The notes beneath the pieces are model-generated. The model ran no database searches, was not told the DNA's origin, and saw only the letters and a list, made by a program, of their open reading frames with translations. Positions 1 to 7,632 of a stretch of DNA of 39,563 nucleotides are shown here, piece by piece (position 1 is the first letter of the stretch; each line of letters opens with the position of its first letter). The stretch is from Helicobacter baculiformis. Lineage in GTDB: Bacteria; Campylobacterota; Campylobacteria; Campylobacterales; Helicobacteraceae. Both the position numbers and the translations under genes were made by a program. Where the stretch lies: assembly GCF_900197685.1 (NCBI RefSeq), contig NZ_FZMF01000044.1, forward strand, positions 1 to 39,563, written 5' to 3'.

Positions 1-76
1 TGCTTGGATGTCAAAGAACATAACCCAGTTACCCTGAGCTCCTAAACCTTGCAATCTTCAAGAAAGCTTAAATCAT

Positions 77-96
77 TGCAAAGAAGTTTGCATTTT
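77..96 (+). terminator. Weak possible rho-independent terminator
   Basis: A six-base-pair perfect stem (TGCAAA / TTTGCA) with a four-base GAAG loop is followed by TTTT. On the plus strand it would terminate a transcript entering from the left edge of the window. The stem is short and AT-rich and the T-run is only four bases, so this is a weak call. Confidence 0.25.
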
Positions 97-120
97 ATCT
101 ATGCTTAGCTTATGATTAGC

Positions 121-840
121 TTAAAAGCAGCGCAAAGTGAGTCGTGCGTTCAAACTAAGTTGCATGTGGCGTGGGGCACTCTCGCGAGCAGTGGCAAAAC
201 GAGCGAAATTATCTTCGCTAGCATAAAAGCTCAAATCTTTGATACGGCATTGTTTATTGAGAGCTTTAGCAAAGAGATCGCGCTCTTTTTGAGCTTTATC
301 TAAGAGTGTGGTTTGCAAATTAAGGCGATCTTGAGCGCTAGCTTGCAACTGCAAGGCGGGCGTATTGAGCACAAAAAAAGTATTTTCAGTGGCAATCTTG
401 GCAATTTGATCACGCAATTTCTCGTAAGCATCCACTTTAGCAACATCAAATTCACACGCCATGTTCGCATAGAGTTTGTGACCTAAGAGGGTTTGCTTAT
501 GATCAGCAAAGCTATAGTTTGGACGCAGACTATAGCTAGCTTCCTGACATAGCTTACTCTCCCTAGCTAGGAGATTAATTTGTTTAAAAGCATTTCTGAT
601 GCTCTCTTCTTGTTCAGTAGTCAGACTTTGTGCACTCAAAAGAGCATTGCTACTGCTAAAGAGTAAGTGTGTGCTATAAGCTTTAGGGGTAACCTGTTGT
701 CTCTCTTTGAGCTCTAAGCTAATCTGACTCGTCTCCGTTCTCAAAGCATGTTTGCCTAGCACAAAACGCTCAAATGCCAAACCTCCTACAAAGATGCCTA
801 AAGCAAACACCACAGCCACAATCAATTTTACATACCTCAT
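121..840 (-). CDS. Exported SIMPL-domain-like protein (DUF541 type)
   Basis: 239-residue protein with one hydrophobic segment at about residues 4-22 that acts as a signal peptide or N-terminal anchor, so the rest should lie in the periplasm. The body resembles the SIMPL family: the region SLRPNYSFAD followed by LLGHKLYANM matches the family's run that precedes the conserved strand, and the later stretch rich in A, K and Q (DKAQKERDLFAKAL) matches the helix of repeated alanines. Four cysteines in the exported part could pair. SIMPL proteins are periplasmic or membrane-associated with poorly defined roles, and no enzyme motif is visible. It lies just downstream of the chemoreceptor pair on the same strand. 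The family call is from remembered pattern only. Confidence 0.6.
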   Translation of the reverse strand: MRYVKLIVAVVFALGIFVGGLAFERFVLGKHALRTETSQISLELKERQQVTPKAYSTHLLFSSSNALLSAQSLTTEQEESIRNAFKQINLLARESKLCQEASYSLRPNYSFADHKQTLLGHKLYANMACEFDVAKVDAYEKLRDQIAKIATENTFFVLNTPALQLQASAQDRLNLQTTLLDKAQKERDLFAKALNKQCRIKDLSFYASEDNFARFATARESAPRHMQLSLNARLTLRCF

Positions 841-881
841 CGCAACCCTTTCTATACTACTTTAACACACAGCAGAAGGCT

Positions 882-2021
882 TTAAAAAACTTCTATGGCA
901 TCTAAAGTGCGCAAACGCGCTACCATCGAATCCACCTCATTGAGATTATAGTGCTCCTTAACATGATCAAGCACTTCATGCACAAGTACTAAGCTCTCTG
1001 AACCCACTGCTTTTTCTAATTCAATATTACTTTTTTTATTGGTAACCACACTTCTATAGACATTCATTTTAAGTATAATCCATTCGATATGGCGCATCAC
1101 ATGTCTTAAGCCTACTTCCAGCTCCTTAGAATTATCTAGGCTTTTATGGCTACTATCTATAAACACCTTGAGTACCTTCAGAAATTCCTCGAAGTGTTGC
1201 TGAATACTTAGATTTAACGCGCTCACTTCGCCAAATTCTTTACCCAACTTAACAATATCTTCCTGAAAATAGCTAAAACTTGTTTTAATGCTGCCTACCT
1301 CTTTAGCCACCCTTTCAGCAAGCTTGCGGATTTCATCTGCCACCACCGCAAAACCCCGCCCATGCTCTCCGCTACGCGCCGCCTCGATCGCCGCGTTTAA
1401 AGACAATAAATTCGTTTGATCGGCGATGTCGCTAATGACATTGGTTACCTGCATGACGAAGTCCATCTTATTGCGCAAGTCGTCCATCACAGCATTGGCA
1501 TTATTACAATTGTCGCTAAAGTGCAATAAATCTTCGTGGATAGTTTCAATTTGCTCTTGGCTTGTCAAAGAGTTTTCTTCGATGTGCTGTACCAATTCTT
1601 TATTTTCCACACATTGCTGAATTTTATTATCTAATTTAACGAGCACATCTCTAATCCCATGAGCTCCTCCCTCCATATCTGCCAATTTTAAAACAATCTC
1701 GCTGTTATTGATTGCGGTGATCCCCTTGACATGAGAATTGACATGGGCGGCATACTGCTTGAACACTCCGCGATAACCCTCATGAAACACATTGCGATAA
1801 TCTTTTCCCTCATGGGCTGCCTGCACACATGCATCCATCTCTCTAAAGACTGACTCGATTTGATCAAGCAAATCGTTTAAGCCATGCATGATGGTGGCAT
1901 AAGGACTTTTCTCATCGATCTCTGTAATGCGGTGTTCTAAATGACCATCGCGCACAGCTGCCACAAAATCTGAAATTTTTTTTAAAGAGTTGTCTCCGTC
2001 CTTTGTCAACCAACCTAGCAT
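882..2021 (-). CDS. Soluble methyl-accepting chemotaxis protein (no membrane segment)
   Basis: 379-residue chemoreceptor without any hydrophobic stretch long enough to span a membrane, so it is cytoplasmic. The signalling hairpin tip is clear at about residues 196-240 ([20 protein letters not shown], then [16 protein letters not shown]), the region that contacts CheA and CheW. The N-terminal part (1-120) contains no PAS or Cache domain that I recognise. Near the C-terminus [12 protein letters not shown] (about 311-322) looks like the first helix of a CZB zinc-binding domain, but the usual central cysteine and its WY motif are absent, so zinc binding is doubtful. It follows the PAS gene by nine bases with AAGGA ahead of its ATG, which suggests the two proteins form one split receptor, as in the Campylobacter CetA/CetB arrangement. 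Confidence 0.85.
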   Translation of the reverse strand: MLGWLTKDGDNSLKKISDFVAAVRDGHLEHRITEIDEKSPYATIMHGLNDLLDQIESVFREMDACVQAAHEGKDYRNVFHEGYRGVFKQYAAHVNSHVKGITAINNSEIVLKLADMEGGAHGIRDVLVKLDNKIQQCVENKELVQHIEENSLTSQEQIETIHEDLLHFSDNCNNANAVMDDLRNKMDFVMQVTNVISDIADQTNLLSLNAAIEAARSGEHGRGFAVVADEIRKLAERVAKEVGSIKTSFSYFQEDIVKLGKEFGEVSALNLSIQQHFEEFLKVLKVFIDSSHKSLDNSKELEVGLRHVMRHIEWIILKMNVYRSVVTNKKSNIELEKAVGSESLVLVHEVLDHVKEHYNLNEVDSMVARLRTLDAIEVF

Positions 2022-2030
2022 ATAAAATCC

Positions 2031-2522
2031 TTATAGTCGTTGTAATTTATTGACCCAAGCATGGTAGTCGCAGCCCTCTTCTCGTAGCGTCTCTTCTAGG
2101 AGCGTCGTGCTCGCCTGTATTCCCCCACGCTTCTCCGCATCAAGTAACTTTTTATATAGAGCACTTATAATACTTATAGCTTTTCGATTAGGGGCACGCC
2201 GCACAGAATAGTAGCCCACCACCATGCCCTCAGCGTCTACGGAAGCTGTAATATTGGCAAAGACCCAATAAAAATTCCCATCAAAGGTTTTATTTTTCAC
2301 ATAAGCAAAAATTTCTTGCTTTTGTTTAATAGCAGACCACATCATTTTAAAGATCAGCTTAGGCATGTCTGGGTGGCGCACCACATTATGAGGTTTGTGT
2401 AACAAATCTTTCTCGCCATTTCCTCCAACAATATCAATGAAGGATTTATTAGCGTAGGTGATCACGCCTTTCGTGTTGGTTTTTGTAACCAAAAAATAAT
2501 TACGATCCACAAACTTTTCCAC
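2031..2522 (-). CDS. PAS-domain redox/energy sensor (Aer/CetB type)
   Basis: A single PAS domain of the Aer class spans about residues 5-110 (163 residues from the chosen start). The signature is present: TNTKGVITYANKSF, the HNVVRHPDMP motif that in Aer-type PAS domains surrounds the flavin site, and GNFYWVFANIT. In this family the domain holds FAD and reports redox state or electron-transport activity to a partner receptor. The start is set at GTG 2522 because AGAGGAG lies five bases upstream; the longer reading from TTG 2564 has no ribosome site. The gene ends nine bases before the chemoreceptor, so the two are almost certainly cotranscribed and work together. FAD binding and energy taxis are inferred from the family. 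Confidence 0.85.
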   Translation of the reverse strand: MEKFVDRNYFLVTKTNTKGVITYANKSFIDIVGGNGEKDLLHKPHNVVRHPDMPKLIFKMMWSAIKQKQEIFAYVKNKTFDGNFYWVFANITASVDAEGMVVGYYSVRRAPNRKAISIISALYKKLLDAEKRGGIQASTTLLEETLREEGCDYHAWVNKLQRL

Positions 2523-2588
2523 CTGTACTCCTCTTAAGACTTGATCCGCGCAACTTTCTAACAAACTTTAAATTTAAAAAAACTTAGA

Positions 2589-3797
2589 TCACAATCCATG
2601 CCAACATTTTTCTAATTGTTGCACAATATAAGCGCCTATAGGCAAAGCTGAAGTGGCAGCTGGGCTAGGAGCATTGCACACATTGACGCTACGCTCTGTG
2701 TTATAAAAAAGGAAGTCTTCGATGAGCTCCCCATCAGTACTCACCGCCTGCGCGCGTACTCCGGATGGATGGGGTTGCAGATCTTGTAATTTCAAAGAGG
2801 GGCAGTATTTCTGCACTAAAGAAAGGTAACTTTTTTTGCAAAAAGAATGTTTAAATTCAACTAGTCCCGCTTTTAGATACTTTTGGATAACCTTTCTAAC
2901 CCCTCTATGCATCATCATTTCTTTTAAATCCCTCAAATTCACATCACTTTTATTATAGCCCTCTCTTTTAAAAGCTAAAACTGCGTTGGGTCCTACACTC
3001 ACACCTCCATCGATCATTTTCGTTAAATGCACGCCCAAAAAGGGCATGCTAGGATCGGGAATGGGGTAGATAAGATGCTTGACAATGTGGTTATGTTGGC
3101 TGGCAAGTCTAAAATACTCACCCCTAAAGGGACAAATTACAAAATTTGGGGTGATTCCTAGCATTTTAACAAGACGATCGCTATGTAGCCCGCAACATGT
3201 TACAAGATAATTTGTTTCGACAACCCCCCGCCTGCTACTGATTTTAACCCCCCTTGCATGTTCGCTTAGTGCAACCACCTCAGCATTATAAAGAATCTCC
3301 CCACCTCTTTCTTGAAACCTCTTAGCCATAGCTCTAGTGATTTCTGCATAGTTCACAATCGCGCTAGTGGGAAAAAAAATACCTCCCAAACCCACAATAT
3401 TCGTTTCCATTTCCCGTAATTCTTGAGCATCTAAACGAGTGCGATCTAGTCCATTTTCCTTAGTACGTTCTAAAAGTGCCTCCATGCGCTTTAATTCCAT
3501 CTCATCGCTAGCAACTAGCAATTTCCCGCATTGCTCATAGACAATACCATTATCTTTACAAAAAGCCTTGGTAGCCTTATTGCCCTCGTAGCAAAAATTA
3601 GCCTTAAGCGTACCGGGAGTGTAGTAGACCCCTGCATGAATCACTCCACTATTACGCCCAGTTTGGTGCATGGCGCTCTCCCTCTCCTTTTCTAAAAGGG
3701 CTACCCTCAAATCTGGATATTTCTCCGACAATTGCATCGCCACAGAGTGCCCCAAAATCCCTCCCCCCACAACGACACAATCATAGATCACAGCCAT
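2589..3797 (-). CDS. lhgO: L-2-hydroxyglutarate oxidase (LhgO/YgaF family)
   Basis: 402-residue FAD-dependent oxidoreductase of the DAO fold. The dinucleotide motif VVGGGILGHSVA sits at about residues 8-19, followed by RNSGVIHAGVYY, the substrate-side segment typical of this family, and a C-terminal FAD motif region (SPAATSALPIG). Length agrees with known LhgO proteins of about 400-420 residues. The enzyme oxidises L-2-hydroxyglutarate to 2-oxoglutarate and passes electrons to membrane quinone. It begins one base after the csiD stop codon, so the two are translated from one message and catalyse consecutive steps. A plain metabolite-repair role is possible if csiD were absent, but the pairing argues for the glutarate pathway. 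Confidence 0.88.
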   Translation of the reverse strand: MAVIYDCVVVGGGILGHSVAMQLSEKYPDLRVALLEKERESAMHQTGRNSGVIHAGVYYTPGTLKANFCYEGNKATKAFCKDNGIVYEQCGKLLVASDEMELKRMEALLERTKENGLDRTRLDAQELREMETNIVGLGGIFFPTSAIVNYAEITRAMAKRFQERGGEILYNAEVVALSEHARGVKISSRRGVVETNYLVTCCGLHSDRLVKMLGITPNFVICPFRGEYFRLASQHNHIVKHLIYPIPDPSMPFLGVHLTKMIDGGVSVGPNAVLAFKREGYNKSDVNLRDLKEMMMHRGVRKVIQKYLKAGLVEFKHSFCKKSYLSLVQKYCPSLKLQDLQPHPSGVRAQAVSTDGELIEDFLFYNTERSVNVCNAPSPAATSALPIGAYIVQQLEKCWHGL

Positions 3798-3798
3798 G

Positions 3799-4758
3799 CT
3801 AGAAATTCTTAAAGTCTTTATAGCGACTGAAAGGGTTGGTGCTGAAAGAAAAATAACCTCTTTGGCGCATCAACTCCCGCCTCAGATTAGGATGTGCTTG
3901 GAATTTATCTCGTCCGTGCAACCAAAAGAGGTTATTGATGAGCAAAAACTGCCCTACTGGCACAGGAAAAGATAATTTAGCTTTAGAGCTCTCCAGCGAA
4001 TCACCCAAATCAGCTAAATAAACGCCCTCTTCATAATCCTTTGGCTGGGCAAACTGATCGATGTAGAGCATCACTGGATTAGCATGACTATCAGCTTCAA
4101 AGACCGGGTGGTAAACATCGCTAGTTACATTCTTGCTAGGAGGTGCAGACCAGCGTATCACCCTCTTAGCTAGGTGGTGGTTGTAAAATTTATCCAACTC
4201 CTCCCAGTCGTCCAAGTGCAATAACTGGGAATCGCCTCCCTCCATATTCTGTTCATCGATCTTATACATCAGCACATAGTCGGTTACTTCATTGACAAAA
4301 GTGCCATCATTGTGCAATTCCAAGGGTTTATTTGGCTTCCTCAAATAGCTATCCGAATCATCGGTGTTGAGTACTGCCCAACGGGCATAAAACTGTCCTG
4401 TCATCAGATCAAAATTCGAACGTCCAATTAGATGTACAAATGCCGTAGCGATTTTTACCATCTCATCGCCCTGCTCTACCCGATTAATCCCCTCTGGATT
4501 GACCAACAAGGCTCCCGTCTGACGATCACCCAAGGCTTTTTCTAGGAAAGGTTTGAGCTTGTGATCGCAAAGCTTGTCTAAGATTTGCGCTACTCTAAAA
4601 CGCAAAAAAGACTTATATTCTAAGGCTTGCACGGGGTAAATCTCAATGTTTTTGAGAAATCGCTGGATGGTTTCTTGTGTTAGAGTAACTTGTAAAAGGC
4701 GTGTGGAATAAGGGGTGGGTTCTACGCTAAAGGTGTCGGTTTGTGTTGCATATGCCAT
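3799..4758 (-). CDS. csiD: Glutarate 2-hydroxylase (CsiD/GlaH), Fe(II)/2-oxoglutarate dioxygenase
   Basis: 319-residue non-heme iron dioxygenase. The iron triad is visible: HND in [10 protein letters not shown] and a distal His in FWLHGRDKF, with a following Arg-rich stretch ([12 protein letters not shown]) that would hold 2-oxoglutarate. Members hydroxylate glutarate to L-2-hydroxyglutarate while converting 2-oxoglutarate and O2 to succinate and CO2. The start is ATG 4758 because AAGGAG lies seven bases upstream and the length then matches E. coli CsiD (about 325 residues); the open frame extends to 4914 but without support. It is the first gene of a two-gene unit with lhgO. No gabT, gabD or gabP is nearby, so the origin of glutarate is not shown here. 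The enzyme needs oxygen, which is notable in a microaerophile. Confidence 0.88.
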   Translation of the reverse strand: MAYATQTDTFSVEPTPYSTRLLQVTLTQETIQRFLKNIEIYPVQALEYKSFLRFRVAQILDKLCDHKLKPFLEKALGDRQTGALLVNPEGINRVEQGDEMVKIATAFVHLIGRSNFDLMTGQFYARWAVLNTDDSDSYLRKPNKPLELHNDGTFVNEVTDYVLMYKIDEQNMEGGDSQLLHLDDWEELDKFYNHHLAKRVIRWSAPPSKNVTSDVYHPVFEADSHANPVMLYIDQFAQPKDYEEGVYLADLGDSLESSKAKLSFPVPVGQFLLINNLFWLHGRDKFQAHPNLRRELMRQRGYFSFSTNPFSRYKDFKNF

Positions 4759-4782
4759 CTGTTCTCCTTCTTGAGACTTTAA

Positions 4783-4811
4783 GCCAACCACAAAGAGAGC
4801 CTCGAGTTGGC
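4783..4811 (-). promoter_or_regulatory. Leader inverted repeat before csiD
   Basis: GCCAAC and GTTGGC form a six-base perfect inverted repeat separated by 17 bases, directly upstream of the csiD ribosome site. It could form a leader hairpin or be a protein site. There is no conserved riboswitch fold that I can recognise. Confidence 0.25.
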
Positions 4812-4852
4812 CTCTAACTAGATCGCAAGAATGGCATATTTTTGTTAATAAA

Positions 4853-4910
4853 ATTGTAAGAGTTGGACCACAACACCACTTGTTTGTTTCACATGGAAAC
4901 GGAACAAACA
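4853..4910 (-). promoter_or_regulatory. Candidate csiD promoter with upstream operator-like palindrome
   Basis: On the minus strand a TACAAT box (4858-4853) is a plausible sigma-80 minus-10, about 95 bases before the csiD ATG. Upstream lies GTTTC-CATGT-GAAAC (4900-4886), a perfect 5+5 palindrome, flanked by an outer TGTTTG / CAAACA pair (4881-4886 and 4905-4910). An imbricated inverted repeat just upstream of a minus-10 is the usual look of a regulator site. Which protein would bind is unknown. Confidence 0.35.
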
Positions 4911-4979
4911 CCAAATAAGGAAGTTAAAATACAATGATAATTCGGACATGCAAAGCTTTAGGATAAGGGGAATAGTAGC

Positions 4980-5123
4980 ATGGATGGGCTAGCATGCCAG
5001 CCAAACCTTAAAAGGGCTATCATGCAATGGCTGCAAAAATTTGGCTTGTACCTTCTCTTGTTTTTGTTATCTTTTTTAAATCCTAGTGTCGCAATAGTGA
5101 TATGTGCTTTGAAGGCATCATGA
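4980..5123 (+). CDS. Small single-span membrane protein overlapping rnhB
   Basis: 47-codon ORF (ATG 4980, TGA 5121-5123). Its middle is a strong membrane segment (GLYLLLFLLSFL continuing into VAIVICAL), preceded by K and R residues, so the N-terminus would face the cytoplasm. The stop overlaps the ATG at 5120 of rnhB as ATGA, a common sign of translational coupling. A GGATAAGGGG run lies upstream of the start. I recognise no family. It may be a real small protein or a chance ORF in a leader; the ATGA overlap and the hydrophobic composition favour the former. Confidence 0.4.
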   Translation: MDGLACQPNLKRAIMQWLQKFGLYLLLFLLSFLNPSVAIVICALKAS

Positions 5124-5719
5124 GGGCAGGGGTTGCAACTGGCATGATTTTAGGCATAGATGAAGCGGGGCGAGGGTGTTGGTGTGGAAGCTTGTTTATA
5201 GCGGGGGTGGTTTGCACGCAGAGTGTGGCTAACGCGTTTGTGCACTCAGGACTCAAGGAGAGTAAACAGCTCAGTAGAACCAAGCGCTTCACATTTGCCA
5301 CACAAATCACCCAAGATCAGCGCATCCAAAGCGTGGTGGTGGCTAAAAGTGCGTTAGAAATCGATAGCAAGGGCTTACGCGTGTGCATGCAAGAAGCCAT
5401 CACGCAGATCATTTTGCAGTTACCTACAATCAAGCATGTACGCCTAGATGGCAACACGCTTTTTAAGCTTACATTTGAACATTTAGAGAGTTTTCAAGCC
5501 ATCATTAAGGGAGATGATCAAATCCCCCAAATTGCGATGGCTTCCATCTTGGCTAAGGCGTATAAGGATAGAGAAATGCTAGAGTTAGATCAATCCTACC
5601 CTCATTATGGTTTTGCCAAACATTGTGGTTATGGCACGCGCGCGCATGCCCTAGCCATTGCCAAGCACGGACTTATTGACGCGCATCGCAAGAGCTTTAA
5701 AATACTCAAGACTCAGTGA
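5120..5719 (+). CDS. rnhB: Ribonuclease HII
   Basis: Cleaves the RNA strand of RNA-DNA hybrids and removes misincorporated ribonucleotides. The type II active site is present: GIDEAGRG near the N-terminus gives the first Asp and Glu, VRLDGN gives the third acid, and AKAYKDREM the fourth. Conserved ESKQLS and MASILAKAY are also visible. The start is uncertain. ATG 5120 has GAAGG just upstream and overlaps the preceding small ORF as ATGA, giving 199 residues; ATG 5144 starts directly at MILGIDEAGRG as most homologues do, giving 191 residues. The gene is divergent from csiD and is followed by a decayed gene region. Confidence 0.93.
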   Translation: MRAGVATGMILGIDEAGRGCWCGSLFIAGVVCTQSVANAFVHSGLKESKQLSRTKRFTFATQITQDQRIQSVVVAKSALEIDSKGLRVCMQEAITQIILQLPTIKHVRLDGNTLFKLTFEHLESFQAIIKGDDQIPQIAMASILAKAYKDREMLELDQSYPHYGFAKHCGYGTRAHALAIAKHGLIDAHRKSFKILKTQ

Positions 5720-5819
5720 GGTTATCTCTCTTAAGATGTTTTAGCATGGGCGGCGCTAAAAAAGTCGAAAAACAAAAGCTCTTGACACACTGCCTACTTC
5801 TTGGATGTTTTGAGTCTCT

Positions 5820-5825
5820 TATAAT
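5820..5825 (+). promoter_or_regulatory. Minus-10-like TATAAT ahead of the decayed gene
   Basis: A perfect TATAAT follows TGAGTCTCT, with an AAGGAG about 40 bases further on but no ATG at a sensible distance from it. It fits a promoter left in front of the broken gene that follows. A short RNA cannot be excluded. Confidence 0.35.
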
Positions 5826-5829
5826 CCCA

Positions 5830-6170
5830 ATGTAGTGTGTTTCCTACGGGCAACATCAGTCTAAGGAGCCAAAAGTTTTAACGCATTTGGATACCTCGCA
5901 GTCCTTAGAGAGTCTTAGAGCACTGGTTGATAAGTTGGTGTATGCTACACTTCTTCTTGACAGGATTAACTATGGGGATATAAGCAAACCGCGCACTAAA
6001 CCCCCTAGCGTTAGCTGAGCGGCAAGAAACACCTAAAGCTCTACACTCTGCAAAGGCAGATCGCCAAATTAAAGAAAACAACATGCTTTGCTTTTTTAAA
6101 CTCTAGATTCTCAGACATGGCAGGAGCTAGTAGAGAGGATATAGAGCTTATAAGAAGTTTGTTAAAATAG
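5830..6170 (+). pseudogene. Decayed unknown gene with two homopolymer frameshifts
   Basis: This 561-base gap between rnhB and the next gene holds no intact ORF, but three overlapping open stretches in different frames read as one protein of about 110 residues. The first contains SLESLRALVDKLVYATLLLD, the second LALAERQETPKALHSAKADR and the third SRFSDMAGASREDIELIRSL ending in TAG 6168-6170. Removing one C from the C5 run at 6001-6005 joins the first to the second, and removing one T from the T6 run near 6090-6095 joins the second to the third. The ATG at 5830 is followed at once by TAG. I do not recognise the family. Bases 6171-6281 show nothing further. Confidence 0.45.
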
Positions 6171-6281
6171 GGCAGACTTCCTAGATTAAATAGGTAGAAC
6201 TAGCCACTCTCGGAGGAGAGATGCTAAGACCCACTTAAGACGGGCAGATTCTTGATGATCCTAGAATCTCTATAGCTAAAG

Positions 6282-7028
6282 TTAGGGGGAGTGTGTCAGT
6301 TTAAGCATCTGACAAGACCCTTTAAAGCCTAGATCGCAACCTTTTAGAAAGTATTTTTTAGCTTTTTTGCGGCTTTTATGCACACTACGAACATCCCAAT
6401 AGATCACCCCTAAACTATGGCAAGCATAAGGGTCGCCTAATTTTGCGCCCCGTTGGTAATACTTGATCGCTTGGTCTATGTCCTTGCGCACACCTAATAA
6501 ACCCTGCTCATAAATCCAGCCCAAAGTGCGGTAAACCTGCACATCTCCCATTTTGCCCGCTTTTTGGTAGTCCATGATAGCTTGCTTGGGATTGCTACTC
6601 TCTTCTAATAGCCCACGAGCCAAATAGGCGCGTGCGATCCCCATTTGTGTCATCTTGTTTAAATAAGCCATAATCTTTGGGCGATCGTTAGCATAACCAG
6701 CTTGGAGCAAGCCTTCTAAATAGGTAGGTGCTTGGCTTTCAGGCGGGCGTGCTACCAGCGCGCAAGCCTGCTTGGAACCCAACTTACACGCCTTTCTAAA
6801 AGAAACAACGGCTTTTGTAATGTCTTTGGGCGCGCGCTCCCAGTAAAAAAAGCCTAGTTTTTCATACGCCCGTGCGCTACCCAACTCCCCAGCCTTTTGG
6901 TAATCTGCGATGGCTTTTTTGATGTCTTGGGCATAACGCGCCTTATTGCCACTTTTTAAATACGCCTCTCTAGCACACCCGCCTAATAACAACGCCCCTA
7001 AAATCCCTAAAAAAATCTTAATACGCAT
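6282..7028 (-). CDS. Sel1-like repeat lipoprotein
   Basis: 248-residue lipoprotein: a short signal peptide ends in the lipobox LLGGC, with the acylated Cys near residue 18. The rest is Sel1-type tetratricopeptide repeats of about 36 residues, seen as AIADYQKAGELGSARAYEKL, then AVVSFRKACKLGSKQAC, AIMDYQKAGKMGD, AIKYYQRGAKLGDPYACHSL and KYFLKGCDLGFKGSC. Cysteines spaced within repeats recall the Helicobacter cysteine-rich Hcp proteins, but not every repeat has a pair. Such proteins bind partners in the periplasm or at the surface; no specific role can be read. Its ATG overlaps the thiE stop by 11 bases, making it the last gene of the guaA-thiE transcript. Confidence 0.85.
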   Translation of the reverse strand: MRIKIFLGILGALLLGGCAREAYLKSGNKARYAQDIKKAIADYQKAGELGSARAYEKLGFFYWERAPKDITKAVVSFRKACKLGSKQACALVARPPESQAPTYLEGLLQAGYANDRPKIMAYLNKMTQMGIARAYLARGLLEESSNPKQAIMDYQKAGKMGDVQVYRTLGWIYEQGLLGVRKDIDQAIKYYQRGAKLGDPYACHSLGVIYWDVRSVHKSRKKAKKYFLKGCDLGFKGSCQMLKLTHSP

Positions 7029-7632
7029 GCCAATTTTCTAGTAAGTTTTGCGCATTGGCGCGCACATCACCCTGCCAAAGCGCGCTAATGAGCGCAACCA
7101 TGTCCGCATGCCTGAGTTGGGCGATGTTTTGCGCATTCACTCCGCCAATGGCACACACCGGGATTGTTAAGCACGCCTTAGCGCGCGCCAAGATTTCTAA
7201 ATCTATACAGGGCGCTTTGGGTTTGCTAGGCGATTTAAAACACGCCCCAAAGGCGACATAATCCGCCCCCTGTGCTTGGGCTTGTTTGGCGCGCTCTAAA
7301 TCCCCATAGCAAGAGACCCCAATCACTCCGCTAAAGCGCGCGCGCGCCTCACTTAAGGGCATATCCTCCCCTCCCAAATGCAAGCCCCACGCGTTACACT
7401 CTAGGGCTAGGCAAAGGCGATCGTTGATCACAAAGCCCACGCCCTTTTTTGTGCATAAATCGTTTAGTTCTTTAGCCAAACCTAAGAGCTCTTGATCGCT
7501 ATGTTCTTTATCGCGCAGTTGCAAGAAACTAACCCCCCCCTCAATGGCGCGCGCAGCTAGTTTAAGTAGGTCAGGGTAGGGGGTGAGCTTGAGATCACTG
7601 ATGGCATACAAGCCCTTAAGTGCTACTCCCAT
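7018..7632 (-). CDS. thiE: Thiamine phosphate synthase
   Basis: 204-residue TIM-barrel enzyme that joins the pyrimidine pyrophosphate and thiazole phosphate to give thiamine monophosphate. Family motifs are in order: QLRDK at residues 38-42 (phosphate and substrate contacts), [36 protein letters not shown] and [10 protein letters not shown]. Length is normal. The gene overlaps guaA upstream and the Sel1 lipoprotein downstream, so all three should be translated in coupled fashion. A run of eight G in the coding strand (7533-7540) codes for Gly-Gly near residue 32; slippage there would abolish the protein. A second, degenerate member of the family lies at 29760-30320. Confidence 0.93.
   Translation of the reverse strand: MGVALKGLYAISDLKLTPYPDLLKLAARAIEGGVSFLQLRDKEHSDQELLGLAKELNDLCTKKGVGFVINDRLCLALECNAWGLHLGGEDMPLSEARARFSGVIGVSCYGDLERAKQAQAQGADYVAFGACFKSPSKPKAPCIDLEILARAKACLTIPVCAIGGVNAQNIAQLRHADMVALISALWQGDVRANAQNLLENWHAY

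Noticed and set aside
1-45. Plus-strand open frame entering from the left and ending in TAA at 43-45, as if the C-terminus of a gene
   Set aside because: Only 14 codons are visible and the minus strand is also open there; too short to support a gene.
4759-4914. N-terminal extension of csiD containing several cysteines
   Set aside because: AAGGAG sits just before ATG 4758 and the extension contains the promoter-like elements; homologues lack it.
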